A stretch of 8,747 nucleotides of DNA, taken from the NCBI GenBank assembly GCA_002067065.1, contig MVPY01000072.1, positions 1 through 8,747 of the forward strand, read 5' to 3'. Both the position numbers and the translations under genes were made by a program. This DNA comes from Methanobacterium sp. PtaB.Bin024. GTDB taxonomy: Archaea > Methanobacteriota > Methanobacteria > Methanobacteriales > Methanobacteriaceae. Positions 1-6,254 of this stretch are shown in pieces (positions within the stretch are counted from its first letter, which is position 1; every line of letters starts with the position of its first letter). The notes under the pieces were generated by a model that was given only the letters and a program-made list of their open reading frames with translations, did not search any database and had not been told where the DNA came from.

Positions 1-1
1 C

Positions 2-901
2 GGTGATGGTTCTGCAAATTGTTCAGTGACTGGATCCACCTTCACCAACAACACCGCCAATTATGGTGGAGCAATCAACAACTACAATTATGGTGTGGGT
101 TCTGCTACTTGTACAGTGACTGGATCTACCTTCACCAACAACACCGCAATCCTTGATGGTGGAGCAATATTCAACTACAATGTTGAGGGATCTGCAAATT
201 GTACAATAACCGAATCCACTTTCACAAACAACACCGCAAACCACTTTGGTGGAGCAATCACCAACGTGAATGCTGGTGAGGGATCTGCAAATTGTACAGC
301 TAATTTCAACCGTTTCTACAACAACACCGCAACTACAAATGGTAATGCCATTTGCAATAAACACGGTTCTGTGGATGCAAAGTATAATTGGTGGGGATCC
401 AACGATGGTCCTGCTACAGGAAGTATCTATGGTGAACTTGCAGAATATGATCCATGGCTGGTTATGACCTACAGTGCCAATCCAACAACTATCCAGCAGG
501 GTTCTAAATCAACCCTGACTGCTGATTTCAGATACGATTCAAATGGCTCGTTCCATGACCCAGCACTTGGACATCTGCCTGATGGAACACCAGTTACCTT
601 CACCACTAACTTAGGTAATGTAGGCAGTAAATCTGTAGTCAAATATACTATAGATGGTATTGCTACTGCTATACTACGTGGTGATGAAGCGGCTGGAGAA
701 GCATTAACCACTGCAAACCTTGATAATCAAACACTCAATTCAACAGTGACCATAAACGCAGCCACTGTAAATGCAGCCACAACATCAAAAAGCACAGGTA
801 ACACAGTAGGAATGCAGCCTACAGGATCACCTATAGTACCATTAGCCCTGGCAATCCTCAGTGTACTTGGCGGATTAATCACCACCCGAAAAAAACAATA
901 A
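2..901 (+). CDS. Adhesin-like surface protein, C-terminal part (5' end outside window)
   Basis: The frame is open to the left edge, so only the last 299 residues are seen. Residues 1 to about 125 are about four beta-helix-type repeats of 30-31 residues (core STFTNNTA...GGAI...GSANCT), ending in the motif YNWWGSNDGP, which is typical of methanobacterial adhesin-like proteins. Residues about 150-255 resemble a bacterial Ig-like (Big-1/invasin-type) domain, with the features NPTTIQQGSKSTLTADF and LPDGTPVTFTTNLG. A Ser/Thr/Ala-rich linker follows. The C-terminus (residues 271-299) has MQPTG, then a hydrophobic stretch, then RKKQ, which looks like a surface-anchoring signal. Many N-x-T/S sequons suggest N-glycosylation. 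Inferred role: an extracellular structural or adhesive protein tethered at the envelope; its binding partner cannot be told. A hairpin terminator follows the stop. The GTG at position 26 is not a credible start because the repeats continue upstream of it. Confidence 0.85.
   Translation, partial: GDGSANCSVTGSTFTNNTANYGGAINNYNYGVGSATCTVTGSTFTNNTAILDGGAIFNYNVEGSANCTITESTFTNNTANHFGGAITNVNAGEGSANCTANFNRFYNNTATTNGNAICNKHGSVDAKYNWWGSNDGPATGSIYGELAEYDPWLVMTYSANPTTIQQGSKSTLTADFRYDSNGSFHDPALGHLPDGTPVTFTTNLGNVGSKSVVKYTIDGIATAILRGDEAAGEALTTANLDNQTLNSTVTINAATVNAATTSKSTGNTVGMQPTGSPIVPLALAILSVLGGLITTRKKQ
20..382 (+). repeat. Tandem about-90-bp coding repeats, four units
   Basis: Units begin at the TGT codons at 20, 110, 200 and 293, giving periods of 90, 90 and 93 bp. 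Units 1 to 3 share long identical stretches such as TTCACCAACAACACCGC and GGATCTGCAAATTGTAC. The fourth is more diverged and runs into the NWWG motif. They encode successive rungs of the beta-helix. The near identity suggests repeat-unit gain and loss by recombination. Confidence 0.85.
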
Positions 902-943
902 AGGGATTTTCGGTGAATCCCTTCCCTCCACTTTTTCTTTTTT
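901..943 (+). terminator. Hairpin plus poly-T terminator of the adhesin gene
   Basis: An 8-bp perfect stem, AAGGGATT (901-908) with AATCCCTT (916-923), has a 7-nt loop. T-rich runs follow at 932-936 and 938-944. It begins at the last base of the adhesin stop codon and should end that transcript before the ATPase gene. Confidence 0.75.
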
Positions 944-1030
944 TAATAAAAAATTTACAGGTTTATATGTTTTAGAATTATCTTTAATAGTAAATAGAAT
1001 ATTAATCATATTATGTTATGATAAACGTTA

Positions 1031-1104
1031 TATATTGTTAAATGCAATATATTCAATTAATGATGTTATTTACATTACATAATGTAATTTACAATAGTAA
1101 TTGT
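1031..1104. promoter_or_regulatory. Three inverted repeats upstream of the ATPase gene (putative operators)
   Basis: Three A/T-rich inverted repeats lie in the gap between the adhesin terminator and the ATPase start. They are TATATTG (1031-1037) with CAATATA (1045-1051); TTACATTA (1070-1077) with TAATGTAA (1080-1087), separated by only 2 bp; and ACAAT (1091-1095) with ATTGT (1100-1104). The middle one is the most operator-like. The first overlaps a TATA-like stretch (TTATATAT near 1029-1036). The DNA is very A/T-rich, so the shorter repeats could be chance. A regulatory role is inferred. Confidence 0.4.
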
Positions 1105-1141
1105 GTGTATTGTTAAAAGCATTATATTTGTTGGTGAGAAA

Positions 1142-2332
1142 ATGGAAGACATTGCTTGGGGTACTGATGCAGAATTAACCGATGAACAGTTTTATAATAG
1201 AAAACAGGAAATCATAGTCTTAAAAAGCTTAATAACATCCTCCTCAGAGGGTTCATCTCCAACAATCATGGTTTCAGGTATAAGAGGAATTGGAAAGACA
1301 GTTTTACTTAAAAAAATAAAAAAAGAGTTAAAAGATGATTATTTCACATGTTATATTGATTTATCTCTCACATCCAGTTATCAGATGGGAAAATTAACAG
1401 AAACTGGAATAATGGAACATCTTTATGATTGTTTTATGGAGGAGTACGAAAGTAAGAAATATTTTTCCACATTCAAGAGGTTAAGTAAATATTTTAAGAC
1501 TAAAGATTTTGCAATCAGTGATATATTGGATGCAGGAGGAATACCATTACCAGTCCCCAAAACATCAGATAATTATAAAAAACTCTCTAATTTTGTTCTT
1601 GATCTGCCCCAGGCAATCTATGAAGAACATCAAGACCAGATAAAAGGTACCGTGATTTTCATTGATGAATTCCAGGTACTGAGAGATCTTGGGGGGAAAT
1701 TAGATTCATTTTTATGGTTTCTTAGAAGTGTGATTCAAAGTCAAAAAAACGTGATATATATTTTTTCAGGATCTCTTATTTCATCAGATTCCATAATAAG
1801 CAAAATTGCAGGTTCAGAGGGTGCATTTGGTGGCAGGATGTTAAATGTAGAGATACATCCCTTTACCAAAAACACAGTTAAAGCCTATCTTAAAGACAAA
1901 GTACCATCTCTTATTTTTGATGATGACGGTTTTGAAAGGTTCTACAAGTGCACCAAGGGTATACCCTTCTATGTGAATACCTTTGCCAAATTACTGGTAA
2001 GGGATATCAAACTAGATGAGGAGAAAGTGAGGGATGAGTTTCAAAGAACCCTCCCTTACCTGGCAATTCATCTGATAAACCAGTGGAGCAGGTTAACCAT
2101 GCAGGAGCAGCGAATAATAACAGAGTTACTTGACGGTCCAATTAAAAGAAAAGACATAGCACTAAACCTGGGGGTTACCAGCGGCTCTCTTAGCAATCCC
2201 CTGAACAAATTACAGGACAAAGGACTCATAAAATCAGAAGGCCACTATTATGTAATATCAGAACCCATTCTAGAAGCATGGCTCAAAAAAGAATACCAGG
2301 AAAAGAAAGTTTATCCCTTCAGGAGCATTTAA
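1142..2332 (+). CDS. Archaeal AAA-type ATPase with C-terminal winged helix
   Basis: 396 residues. The domain order fits the archaeal ATPase group (PF01637/AAA_16-like STAND ATPases). An N-terminal FYNRKQE box is at 17-23, and Walker A GIRGIGKT is at 46-53. Walker B VIFIDE is at 171-176, with D175 and E176 for Mg2+ and hydrolysis. A sensor-1-like segment IFSGS is at 207-211, and GIPFYVN is at 273-279. A winged helix spans about 318-375 (KRKDIALNLGVTSGSLSNPLNKLQDKGLI). The protein is predicted cytosolic, using ATP binding to switch conformation; the target is unknown. The start is taken at the ATG at 1142 because GGTGA (1133-1137) sits 4 nt before it; the in-frame GTG at 1103 would add 13 residues and has no such site. 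It is flanked by terminators and looks monocistronic. Such ATPases occur in many paralogous copies in archaea, and none of this sequence gives a specific function. Confidence 0.85.
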   Translation: MEDIAWGTDAELTDEQFYNRKQEIIVLKSLITSSSEGSSPTIMVSGIRGIGKTVLLKKIKKELKDDYFTCYIDLSLTSSYQMGKLTETGIMEHLYDCFMEEYESKKYFSTFKRLSKYFKTKDFAISDILDAGGIPLPVPKTSDNYKKLSNFVLDLPQAIYEEHQDQIKGTVIFIDEFQVLRDLGGKLDSFLWFLRSVIQSQKNVIYIFSGSLISSDSIISKIAGSEGAFGGRMLNVEIHPFTKNTVKAYLKDKVPSLIFDDDGFERFYKCTKGIPFYVNTFAKLLVRDIKLDEEKVRDEFQRTLPYLAIHLINQWSRLTMQEQRIITELLDGPIKRKDIALNLGVTSGSLSNPLNKLQDKGLIKSEGHYYVISEPILEAWLKKEYQEKKVYPFRSI

Positions 2333-2490
2333 TTAGTTTTAGCCTAGTCTGATTGGAGTTAGGAAAAAGCTATAATTATAATAAGATTTAATCTATCGCA
2401 ACAACCAGTAAAAAGAAGAAGTGCCAGTTAATGTGGGTACTATTAATGAATTACCAACATTGCAAACTAAATATGCTGTAGCATAGAGAT

Positions 2491-2524
2491 TCGCTAGGTT
2501 TTTTTAACTAACCAGCGATTTTTT
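2491..2524 (+). terminator. Hairpin followed by T6, between convergent genes
   Basis: TCGCTAGGTT (2491-2500) pairs with AACCAGCGA (2510-2518), leaving one bulged A and a 9-nt loop. Six T follow at 2519-2524 on the + strand. It lies about 160 nt past the ATPase stop and overlaps the last codons of the convergent membrane-protein gene. It reads as an intrinsic terminator for + strand transcription. The minus-strand side lacks a U-tract after the stem. Confidence 0.5.
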
Positions 2525-2959
2525 AATACTTTCTAGATCATTTTTAATCTTGCTTAAAGTGTGTCTGGTGCCTGTTATGCGGCCAATCATAACTCCTGCT
2601 GTGATGCTGATGATTATACCCATGTATGTGTTTCCATGGACCCAGTAACCCACTACAATGGATCTGCCAATCATGAAGATTATATACAAAATAAATATGA
2701 TAGCACCAATCCAGTCCATGTTACTTACCACCTGATTGGTTTCATCATCCCAGCTTAAGTGATACATACGGCTTACTATGATCCCCACAAATATACCTAA
2801 GATAATGCTTGTAAGGGCATATAAAATGTTAAAATCGTTTACCACCACTTCATAAAAAGCGGCCACAAAAAGTACAATGGATATGATAGTTAAAACTCTC
2901 AAACGATTAAATACTTTTTTGCTCAGATATTTTCTGAGTGGGTTTTCCTGTTTAGTCAT
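2504..2959 (-). CDS. Small four-helix membrane protein, unknown function
   Basis: 151 residues, not recognised. Four hydrophobic spans are visible at about 21-40, 43-66, 82-107 and 112-132. The N-terminus is basic (RKYLSKKVFNRLR) and the C-terminal tail is charged and helical (HTLSKIKNDLESIKKSLVS). The loop between helices 2 and 3 carries SRMYHLSWDDETNQVV, and the last helix ends in GRITGTR; a G-x-x-x-G-R theme is seen in helices 2 and 4. The layout somewhat resembles CcdC/DUF1453-type small membrane proteins, but this is only an impression. It is predicted to sit in the cytoplasmic membrane. The ATG at 2959 gives a clean start, and a TATA-like box lies at 3003-3010. It is on the same strand as the acyltransferase, but a 119-bp gap with its own promoter argues against one operon. 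Its stop codon lies inside a hairpin. Confidence 0.75.
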   Translation of the reverse strand: MTKQENPLRKYLSKKVFNRLRVLTIISIVLFVAAFYEVVVNDFNILYALTSIILGIFVGIIVSRMYHLSWDDETNQVVSNMDWIGAIIFILYIIFMIGRSIVVGYWVHGNTYMGIIISITAGVMIGRITGTRHTLSKIKNDLESIKKSLVS

Positions 2960-3002
2960 AGATTTAGGCCTGTGTTGGTTACTTCTTAATCTGGTTTTTA
3001 TA

Positions 3003-3010
3003 CTATAAAA
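3003..3010 (-). promoter_or_regulatory. TATA box for the small membrane protein gene
   Basis: On the minus strand this reads TTTTATAG, close to the archaeal TATA consensus. A start about 25 nt downstream would give a short leader of about 20 nt before the ATG at 2959. Confidence 0.4.
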
Positions 3011-3078
3011 TAAAAGTGTTATTCCATCCTAATGAAAAAGAAGTAGGGAAAAATTGGCTACTGTGGGGTGATCAATTT

Positions 3079-4185
3079 TTAGCCTTTGATTGAGAAAAGG
3101 AATCTGACTCCCTTGATTCTCCTGACTACTTCAATGGTGGCTATGGTAAACACAAAACTCAGTCCCATAGTGAGGATCACCTGCAAGGGCATCATGTTAG
3201 GTATCCAGTTTAAGATGTAATAAGCAAAGAGATTGATCCAGGCTATGTGGAAGATGTAAATAGGGAAGGACACTGCTGAAAGATACAGTGTTTTCGGATT
3301 TTTAAATTCCAGGTAATGTTTACCCATTCCCATAACCCCTAAAACTCCCAGCCACAGGATAGCGTTTACAAATAGTTTCACCAAAAACATGGATAATAGG
3401 GAGGCTACGGTGAGGGTGGAGGCAGTGGTAGAGGTTCCTGCAGAGCCTATGCTGGGCACAGTCCCCACCAGGTAGATGATGGTTAAAACCAGGAAGCTGA
3501 TGAAAATTGGCCATCTTTTATCTTCCAGTTTTTCCTGGATCCCGTCATCTGATAGGAGAAAGTATCCGAAGATGAAAAGTTCGAAGAACTGTACTATGCT
3601 TTTTTCAGGGTATAAATTCAAGAAGAAGCTTCCAATGGCCAAGGGAATGATAAGTAATAATAGTTTTGGTATGGTTACCTTTTCTATAGGAATTCTCCAG
3701 TTCCCGTTTTTGTATTTCATGATGATGGGCAGTGCAACTATGGAGATGATGAACAGGTATAACAGGAACCATAATGGTCCTAAGAGTAATCCTACCTTCA
3801 GGTAATGCAGCCAATTTCCTAGAAAACTTAGCCAGAAGCTCAGGAAGGTTCCGGTGTATCCATTGAAAAGGAAGCCATAATAGACGCTTACTGGTATTAC
3901 CAGAATAACCCCTGCCACTGTGGGGAGGAGGAGTTTTGATACCCTTTCTTTGAGGTATTGCTTTGCATCCCTCCTTTTCAGGGAATAGTAGGTGGCTATT
4001 CCAGCAATGGCAAAAAGAAGTTGCATGAACCAGGGTGCAAAAGTCAGAATGAAAGTGTTGGCAATTACAGAGTTAGCAACATGGATATAATAAGATCCTA
4101 TACTGCTGTAGATGAGTAACACATGATAGGGGAACAGGATCAAAATTATAAGCCAGCGTAGATTGTCAAGATAATATTTTCTCAT
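3079..4185 (-). CDS. Integral membrane acyltransferase (acyltransferase-3 family)
   Basis: 368 residues, the usual length for acyltransferase-3 (PF01757) proteins, which move acyl groups such as acetyl from a carrier to sugars or other envelope molecules. The N-terminus MRKYYLDNLRWLIILILFPYH matches the family opening: D7 and R10, then the conserved H21 at the end of helix 1. About ten hydrophobic spans cover the whole chain. The last helices contain FPIYIFHIAWINLFAYYIL, with a second family-typical histidine region, and the chain ends in a basic tail (RRIKGVRF). The acceptor is unknown; a cell-envelope glycan or lipid is inferred. The start at 4185 has a strong site AAGAGGAGA (4192-4200) 6 nt ahead. 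It faces away from the winged-helix regulator gene, which could control it. A diverged copy of its last 69 residues, 61 identical, lies at 7218-7451, so this gene was once duplicated. Confidence 0.88.
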   Translation of the reverse strand: MRKYYLDNLRWLIILILFPYHVLLIYSSIGSYYIHVANSVIANTFILTFAPWFMQLLFAIAGIATYYSLKRRDAKQYLKERVSKLLLPTVAGVILVIPVSVYYGFLFNGYTGTFLSFWLSFLGNWLHYLKVGLLLGPLWFLLYLFIISIVALPIIMKYKNGNWRIPIEKVTIPKLLLLIIPLAIGSFFLNLYPEKSIVQFFELFIFGYFLLSDDGIQEKLEDKRWPIFISFLVLTIIYLVGTVPSIGSAGTSTTASTLTVASLLSMFLVKLFVNAILWLGVLGVMGMGKHYLEFKNPKTLYLSAVSFPIYIFHIAWINLFAYYILNWIPNMMPLQVILTMGLSFVFTIATIEVVRRIKGVRFLFSIKG

Positions 4186-4253
4186 TATATGTCTCCTCTT
4201 ACTAAAGAGCGGGTTCGTTTCATGGATAGATAAAGAATTACATTTTACTTGTG

Positions 4254-4261
4254 TAAATATA
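4254..4261 (-). promoter_or_regulatory. TATA box for the acyltransferase gene
   Basis: The minus strand reads TATATTTA within TGTATATTTACAC. A transcript starting about 25 nt downstream would carry a leader of roughly 45 nt that includes the AAGAGGAGA site. Confidence 0.45.
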
Positions 4262-4444
4262 CAGATTAAAATAGTTTTTTAAAAAACATTGAATCATGAG
4301 ATAAAATCTAATGACGGATAGTTTGGTTAAATAAAGTTTTGAAGAATCTCATAATTATCCTTCTATGAGAATAAAACTCTCTTAAAGCTAATTAATCATA
4401 TACTGTATTCTGTATTTTTTCATTAAAAATCTTTCGTGGTAATT

Positions 4445-4452
4445 ATTTATAC
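4445..4452 (+). promoter_or_regulatory. TATA box for the winged-helix regulator gene
   Basis: ATTTATAC lies 40 nt before the ATG at 4492. The expected start, near 4474, would leave a short leader containing the AGGTG ribosome binding site at 4481-4485. Confidence 0.45.
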
Positions 4453-4491
4453 ATTAGATGATTAACATGTAAACAGAGTTAGGTGGCAAAA

Positions 4492-4833
4492 ATGTTAAGT
4501 GAAATAATGGGAGACTATCCACGAATTAAAGTAATCGAAATACTAATCACGCATCCCTGGTCTGAATACACCAAGAAAGATCTTTCTGAAGCCTCTGGAA
4601 TCTCCAGACGCACGCTTTACACGTTACTGGATGAACTGGAAACATACCAAATAATAAAACCCACTCGTAAAATTGGCAGTGCACAACTTTACAAACTTAA
4701 TCGGGAATCTAAAACAACGAAAGCCTTAATGACATTCCAGAAGGAGCTTGCAGAAATTGAAATAGAAAAACAGATTCAAGGGAAAAACTCGATAATTACA
4801 GGAGAATCACCTGTAACTTCAAAATTAAAATGA
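4492..4833 (+). CDS. Small winged-helix transcriptional regulator
   Basis: 113 residues. A helix-turn-helix lies at about 26-50 (YTKKDLSEASGISRRTLYTL), with the recognition helix at about 37-50. A wing with basic residues follows at 57-69 (PTRKIGSAQLYKL), then a charged helix at 74-97 that could dimerise. This is the usual shape of MarR/ArsR-like archaeal DNA-binding proteins; no metal or ligand site is seen. The ATG at 4492 is preferred because AGGTG (4481-4485) lies 6 nt before it; the in-frame GTG at 4483 is part of that site and is not a likely start. It is divergent from the acyltransferase and convergent with the decayed frame and fic. Candidate targets are its own promoter, the acyltransferase, or the heptamer sites at fic; none of these is shown by the sequence. 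Confidence 0.8.
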   Translation: MLSEIMGDYPRIKVIEILITHPWSEYTKKDLSEASGISRRTLYTLLDELETYQIIKPTRKIGSAQLYKLNRESKTTKALMTFQKELAEIEIEKQIQGKNSIITGESPVTSKLK

Positions 4834-5053
4834 TCTATAACTCCATTGATGTTTTGGAAAGCTCCAGTTCATGTTATCGGTTATATTTTCAAAAAGAGAT
4901 AAATAAAGCTCACCCCGGACTAAAAGACTTATATTCCCTTTATATATTTTGGGAACTCGTTTAAGATATCTCAAACTTTCTTTTTCATAATCCTCTTCTA
5001 ATGCGACACTTGCTGAATCGATTTATCAATGAACTCGTTGCTTTAACTTGCAT
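4825..5053 (-). pseudogene. Unrecognised small reading frame, probably frameshifted remnant
   Basis: On the minus strand, 5022 to 4825 is open for 65 codons. The peptide looks like real protein: VALEEDYEKESLRYLKRV, then KIYKGNISLLVRGELYLSLF, ending in SFPKHQWSYRSF. It has no ATG or GTG near its beginning; a TGA and TAA directly precede it. An ATG at 5053 in another frame (MQVKATSSLI) could join it through one frameshift near 5018-5025. I do not recognise the family. It overlaps the last 9 bases of the convergent regulator gene. The paired heptamers at 5077-5095 lie 23 nt before the ATG, as similar heptamers precede fic. It may be a decayed gene, a sequencing error, or chance. I favour decay, with low confidence. 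Confidence 0.3.
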
Positions 5054-5076
5054 ATAGAATTTTCGACAACTAAAAC

Positions 5077-5095
5077 GACTACTCATTTGACTACT
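5077..5095. promoter_or_regulatory. Paired heptamer site at the fic stop codon
   Basis: GACTACT (5077-5083), 5 nt, GACTACT (5089-5095). It has the same heptamer and the same 12-bp start-to-start spacing as the pairs upstream of fic. The fic stop codon (minus strand TAG, 5091-5093) lies inside the second heptamer. The 14 bp CATTTGACTACTTT (5084-5097) recurs exactly at 6139-6152. A protein-binding role is inferred. Confidence 0.5.
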
Positions 5096-6101
5096 TTAAT
5101 ATGTAATAGGTTGACCTGCTTCCTCCCTTCTTTTCAATCATATCTTTATCCATTAAGTTTCGTAAATTTTTATAAGCTCCCTGACGGGTTAGTTTTAAGA
5201 GCTTTTGAACTTCTGAGTTGGTTATGCTACCGTTTAAGTGCATGTATTCTAAGATTTTCAGGTCGTTAGCTTTTAACTTTATTCTTTTTTGTTCACCTGA
5301 TGGGAATAGCATTATCTTATTTTTGATTTCTTCTATGGAAGTTAAAAATCCTTCCAAAAAATATTCAAGCCACTTAGTTAGATCCTGAGTCTTTTGATCA
5401 ACCGAGTTCAGAGCATCATAGTAAGCCTGCCTGTTGTTGTCGTAGTATTCATCCAGGGTAAAATCAACATCAAATTCATTCATGTACATGTAAAGTGCTG
5501 CCAGTGCCCTGGCAGTTCTTCCATTACCATCTACAAAGGGATGTATTCTTACAAACTCATAGTGAATGATACCTGCAGAAATAACTGGGTTTAATTTGCT
5601 TGATGAGTTATTGATCCACTCCATGAGGTTCTCCATTAGAGCAGGCACATGATTAGCATTCGGAGGAGTAAAAACAATATCACCATTACTATTAACAACA
5701 TAAACTGGTTTGCTCCGGTACTGGCCTTCAAGATAAGTATATTCCAGTGTGTAATGAGTTATATTCTCATGAAGCTTTAAAACTGTCTTTTTAGTAATTT
5801 TCCCATCTTCAATATAGCCATCCATATTGTTAAGCACGTTTAAATAGTTTAAAACTTCCTGCTTTGCCTTCTTTTCTCCTTCTATTTTAATTCCCTTAGC
5901 CAGTCCATCCACCTGATTTAAGGATAATGGATTTCCCTCAATTGCAGTGGAGTGATGGGCTGATTTTAGAAGTGCCTCCCTTTTGAGTGTTACTTCCATT
6001 TCCACCACAACTGGTGCGTTAACTATAAAATCCCTTATAGAATTAATTTTAAGTAGTATATCTACGATTTTCTGGTTATAAGTGAAATTAGGCTTGAACA
6101 T
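5091..6101 (-). CDS. Fic-domain protein with inhibitory motif and C-terminal winged helix
   Basis: 336 residues. The Fic core motif HPFVDGNGRTAR is at 187-198 and is intact: H187 is the catalytic base, D191 the Mg2+ ligand, and G192-R198 the phosphate-binding loop. Such enzymes usually transfer AMP from ATP to a hydroxyl on a target protein. The N-terminal motif STAIEGN (51-57) fits the inhibitory helix signature [S/T]xxxE[G/N]; E55 would block ATP binding, so this is a self-inhibited class II Fic. The flap region (SKPVYVVNSNGDIVFTPP, about 130-147) is present. A C-terminal winged helix (277-336, ILEYMHLNGSITNSEVQKLL and following) could bind DNA, including its own promoter. The start at 6101 has AGAGGA (6111-6116) 9 nt upstream. 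Targets are unknown. The length and layout match many bacterial and archaeal Fic proteins, so the gene appears functional. Confidence 0.93.
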   Translation of the reverse strand: MFKPNFTYNQKIVDILLKINSIRDFIVNAPVVVEMEVTLKREALLKSAHHSTAIEGNPLSLNQVDGLAKGIKIEGEKKAKQEVLNYLNVLNNMDGYIEDGKITKKTVLKLHENITHYTLEYTYLEGQYRSKPVYVVNSNGDIVFTPPNANHVPALMENLMEWINNSSSKLNPVISAGIIHYEFVRIHPFVDGNGRTARALAALYMYMNEFDVDFTLDEYYDNNRQAYYDALNSVDQKTQDLTKWLEYFLEGFLTSIEEIKNKIMLFPSGEQKRIKLKANDLKILEYMHLNGSITNSEVQKLLKLTRQGAYKNLRNLMDKDMIEKKGGSRSTYYILK

Positions 6102-6143
6102 TTTTTTAAATCCTCTGAAAGTTTTTATTTAATTCTAACATTT

Positions 6144-6162
6144 GACTACTTTCATGACTACT
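6144..6162. promoter_or_regulatory. Paired heptamer operator, fic-proximal copy
   Basis: GACTACT at 6144-6150 and 6156-6162, 12 bp start to start. It lies about 17-35 nt downstream of the TATA box at 6179-6187 on the minus strand, that is, over the expected fic transcription start. A repressor bound here would block initiation. The function is inferred. Confidence 0.5.
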
Positions 6163-6178
6163 ATTTTGTATTTCACAG

Positions 6179-6187
6179 TATAAATAT
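6179..6187 (-). promoter_or_regulatory. TATA box for fic (proximal copy)
   Basis: The minus strand reads ATATTTATA, a good archaeal TATA match, about 78 nt before the fic ATG. The 46-bp duplication produces an identical box at 6225-6233. Because the + strand reads TATAAATAT, the box could also serve the divergent gene, though it is far (over 110 nt) from that ATG. Confidence 0.5.
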
Positions 6188-6189
6188 TT

Positions 6190-6208
6190 GACTACTTTCA
6201 TGACTACT
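6190..6208. promoter_or_regulatory. Paired heptamer operator, second copy
   Basis: GACTACT at 6190-6196 and 6202-6208 with the same 12-bp spacing, lying just upstream of the proximal fic TATA box. That TATA box is therefore sandwiched between two heptamer pairs. Confidence 0.5.
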
Positions 6209-6235
6209 ATTTTGTATTTCACAGTATAAATATTT

Positions 6236-6254
6236 GACCCCTTTTATGACTACA
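6236..6254. promoter_or_regulatory. Degenerate third heptamer pair
   Basis: GACCCCT (6236-6242) and GACTACA (6248-6254) keep the 12-bp spacing although the bases have drifted. Preserved spacing with drifted bases supports a paired-site unit, though common descent by duplication explains it equally well. Confidence 0.35.

Larger units (their letters stand above)
4186..4491. other. Divergent intergenic region between acyltransferase and regulator
   Basis: About 300 bp of A/T-rich DNA without a coding frame I can support. It holds the acyltransferase ribosome binding site (4192-4200, minus strand), a TATA box for that gene at 4254-4261, and a TATA box for the regulator at 4445-4452. The middle stretch, about 4270-4430, shows nothing recognisable beyond A/T-rich sequence. 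Confidence 0.6.

Noticed and set aside
23..364. Open minus-strand frame of 113 codons across the adhesin repeats
   Set aside because: It is the antisense shadow of the tandem repeats; the + frame has clear surface-protein repeats, and the minus peptide is a Cys/Val-rich repeat by-product.
2421..2486. Short + frame (GTG to TAG, 21 residues, ending in LQTKYAVA) after the ATPase gene
   Set aside because: It looks protein-like but is too short, has no ribosome binding site and nothing to compare with; it may be a scrap of an older gene.
3124..3130. Single GACTACT inside the acyltransferase coding region
   Set aside because: It is unpaired and inside codons; the related remnant copy lacks it, so chance is the simplest reading.
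3476..3805. Open + strand frame of 109 codons inside the acyltransferase
   Set aside because: It lies opposite a well-supported membrane protein; no start signal and no recognisable domain.
4295..4352. ATGAGAT and ATCTCAT as a distant inverted repeat in the divergent region
   Set aside because: Only 7 bp, separated by about 45 bp of A/T-rich DNA; expected by chance.
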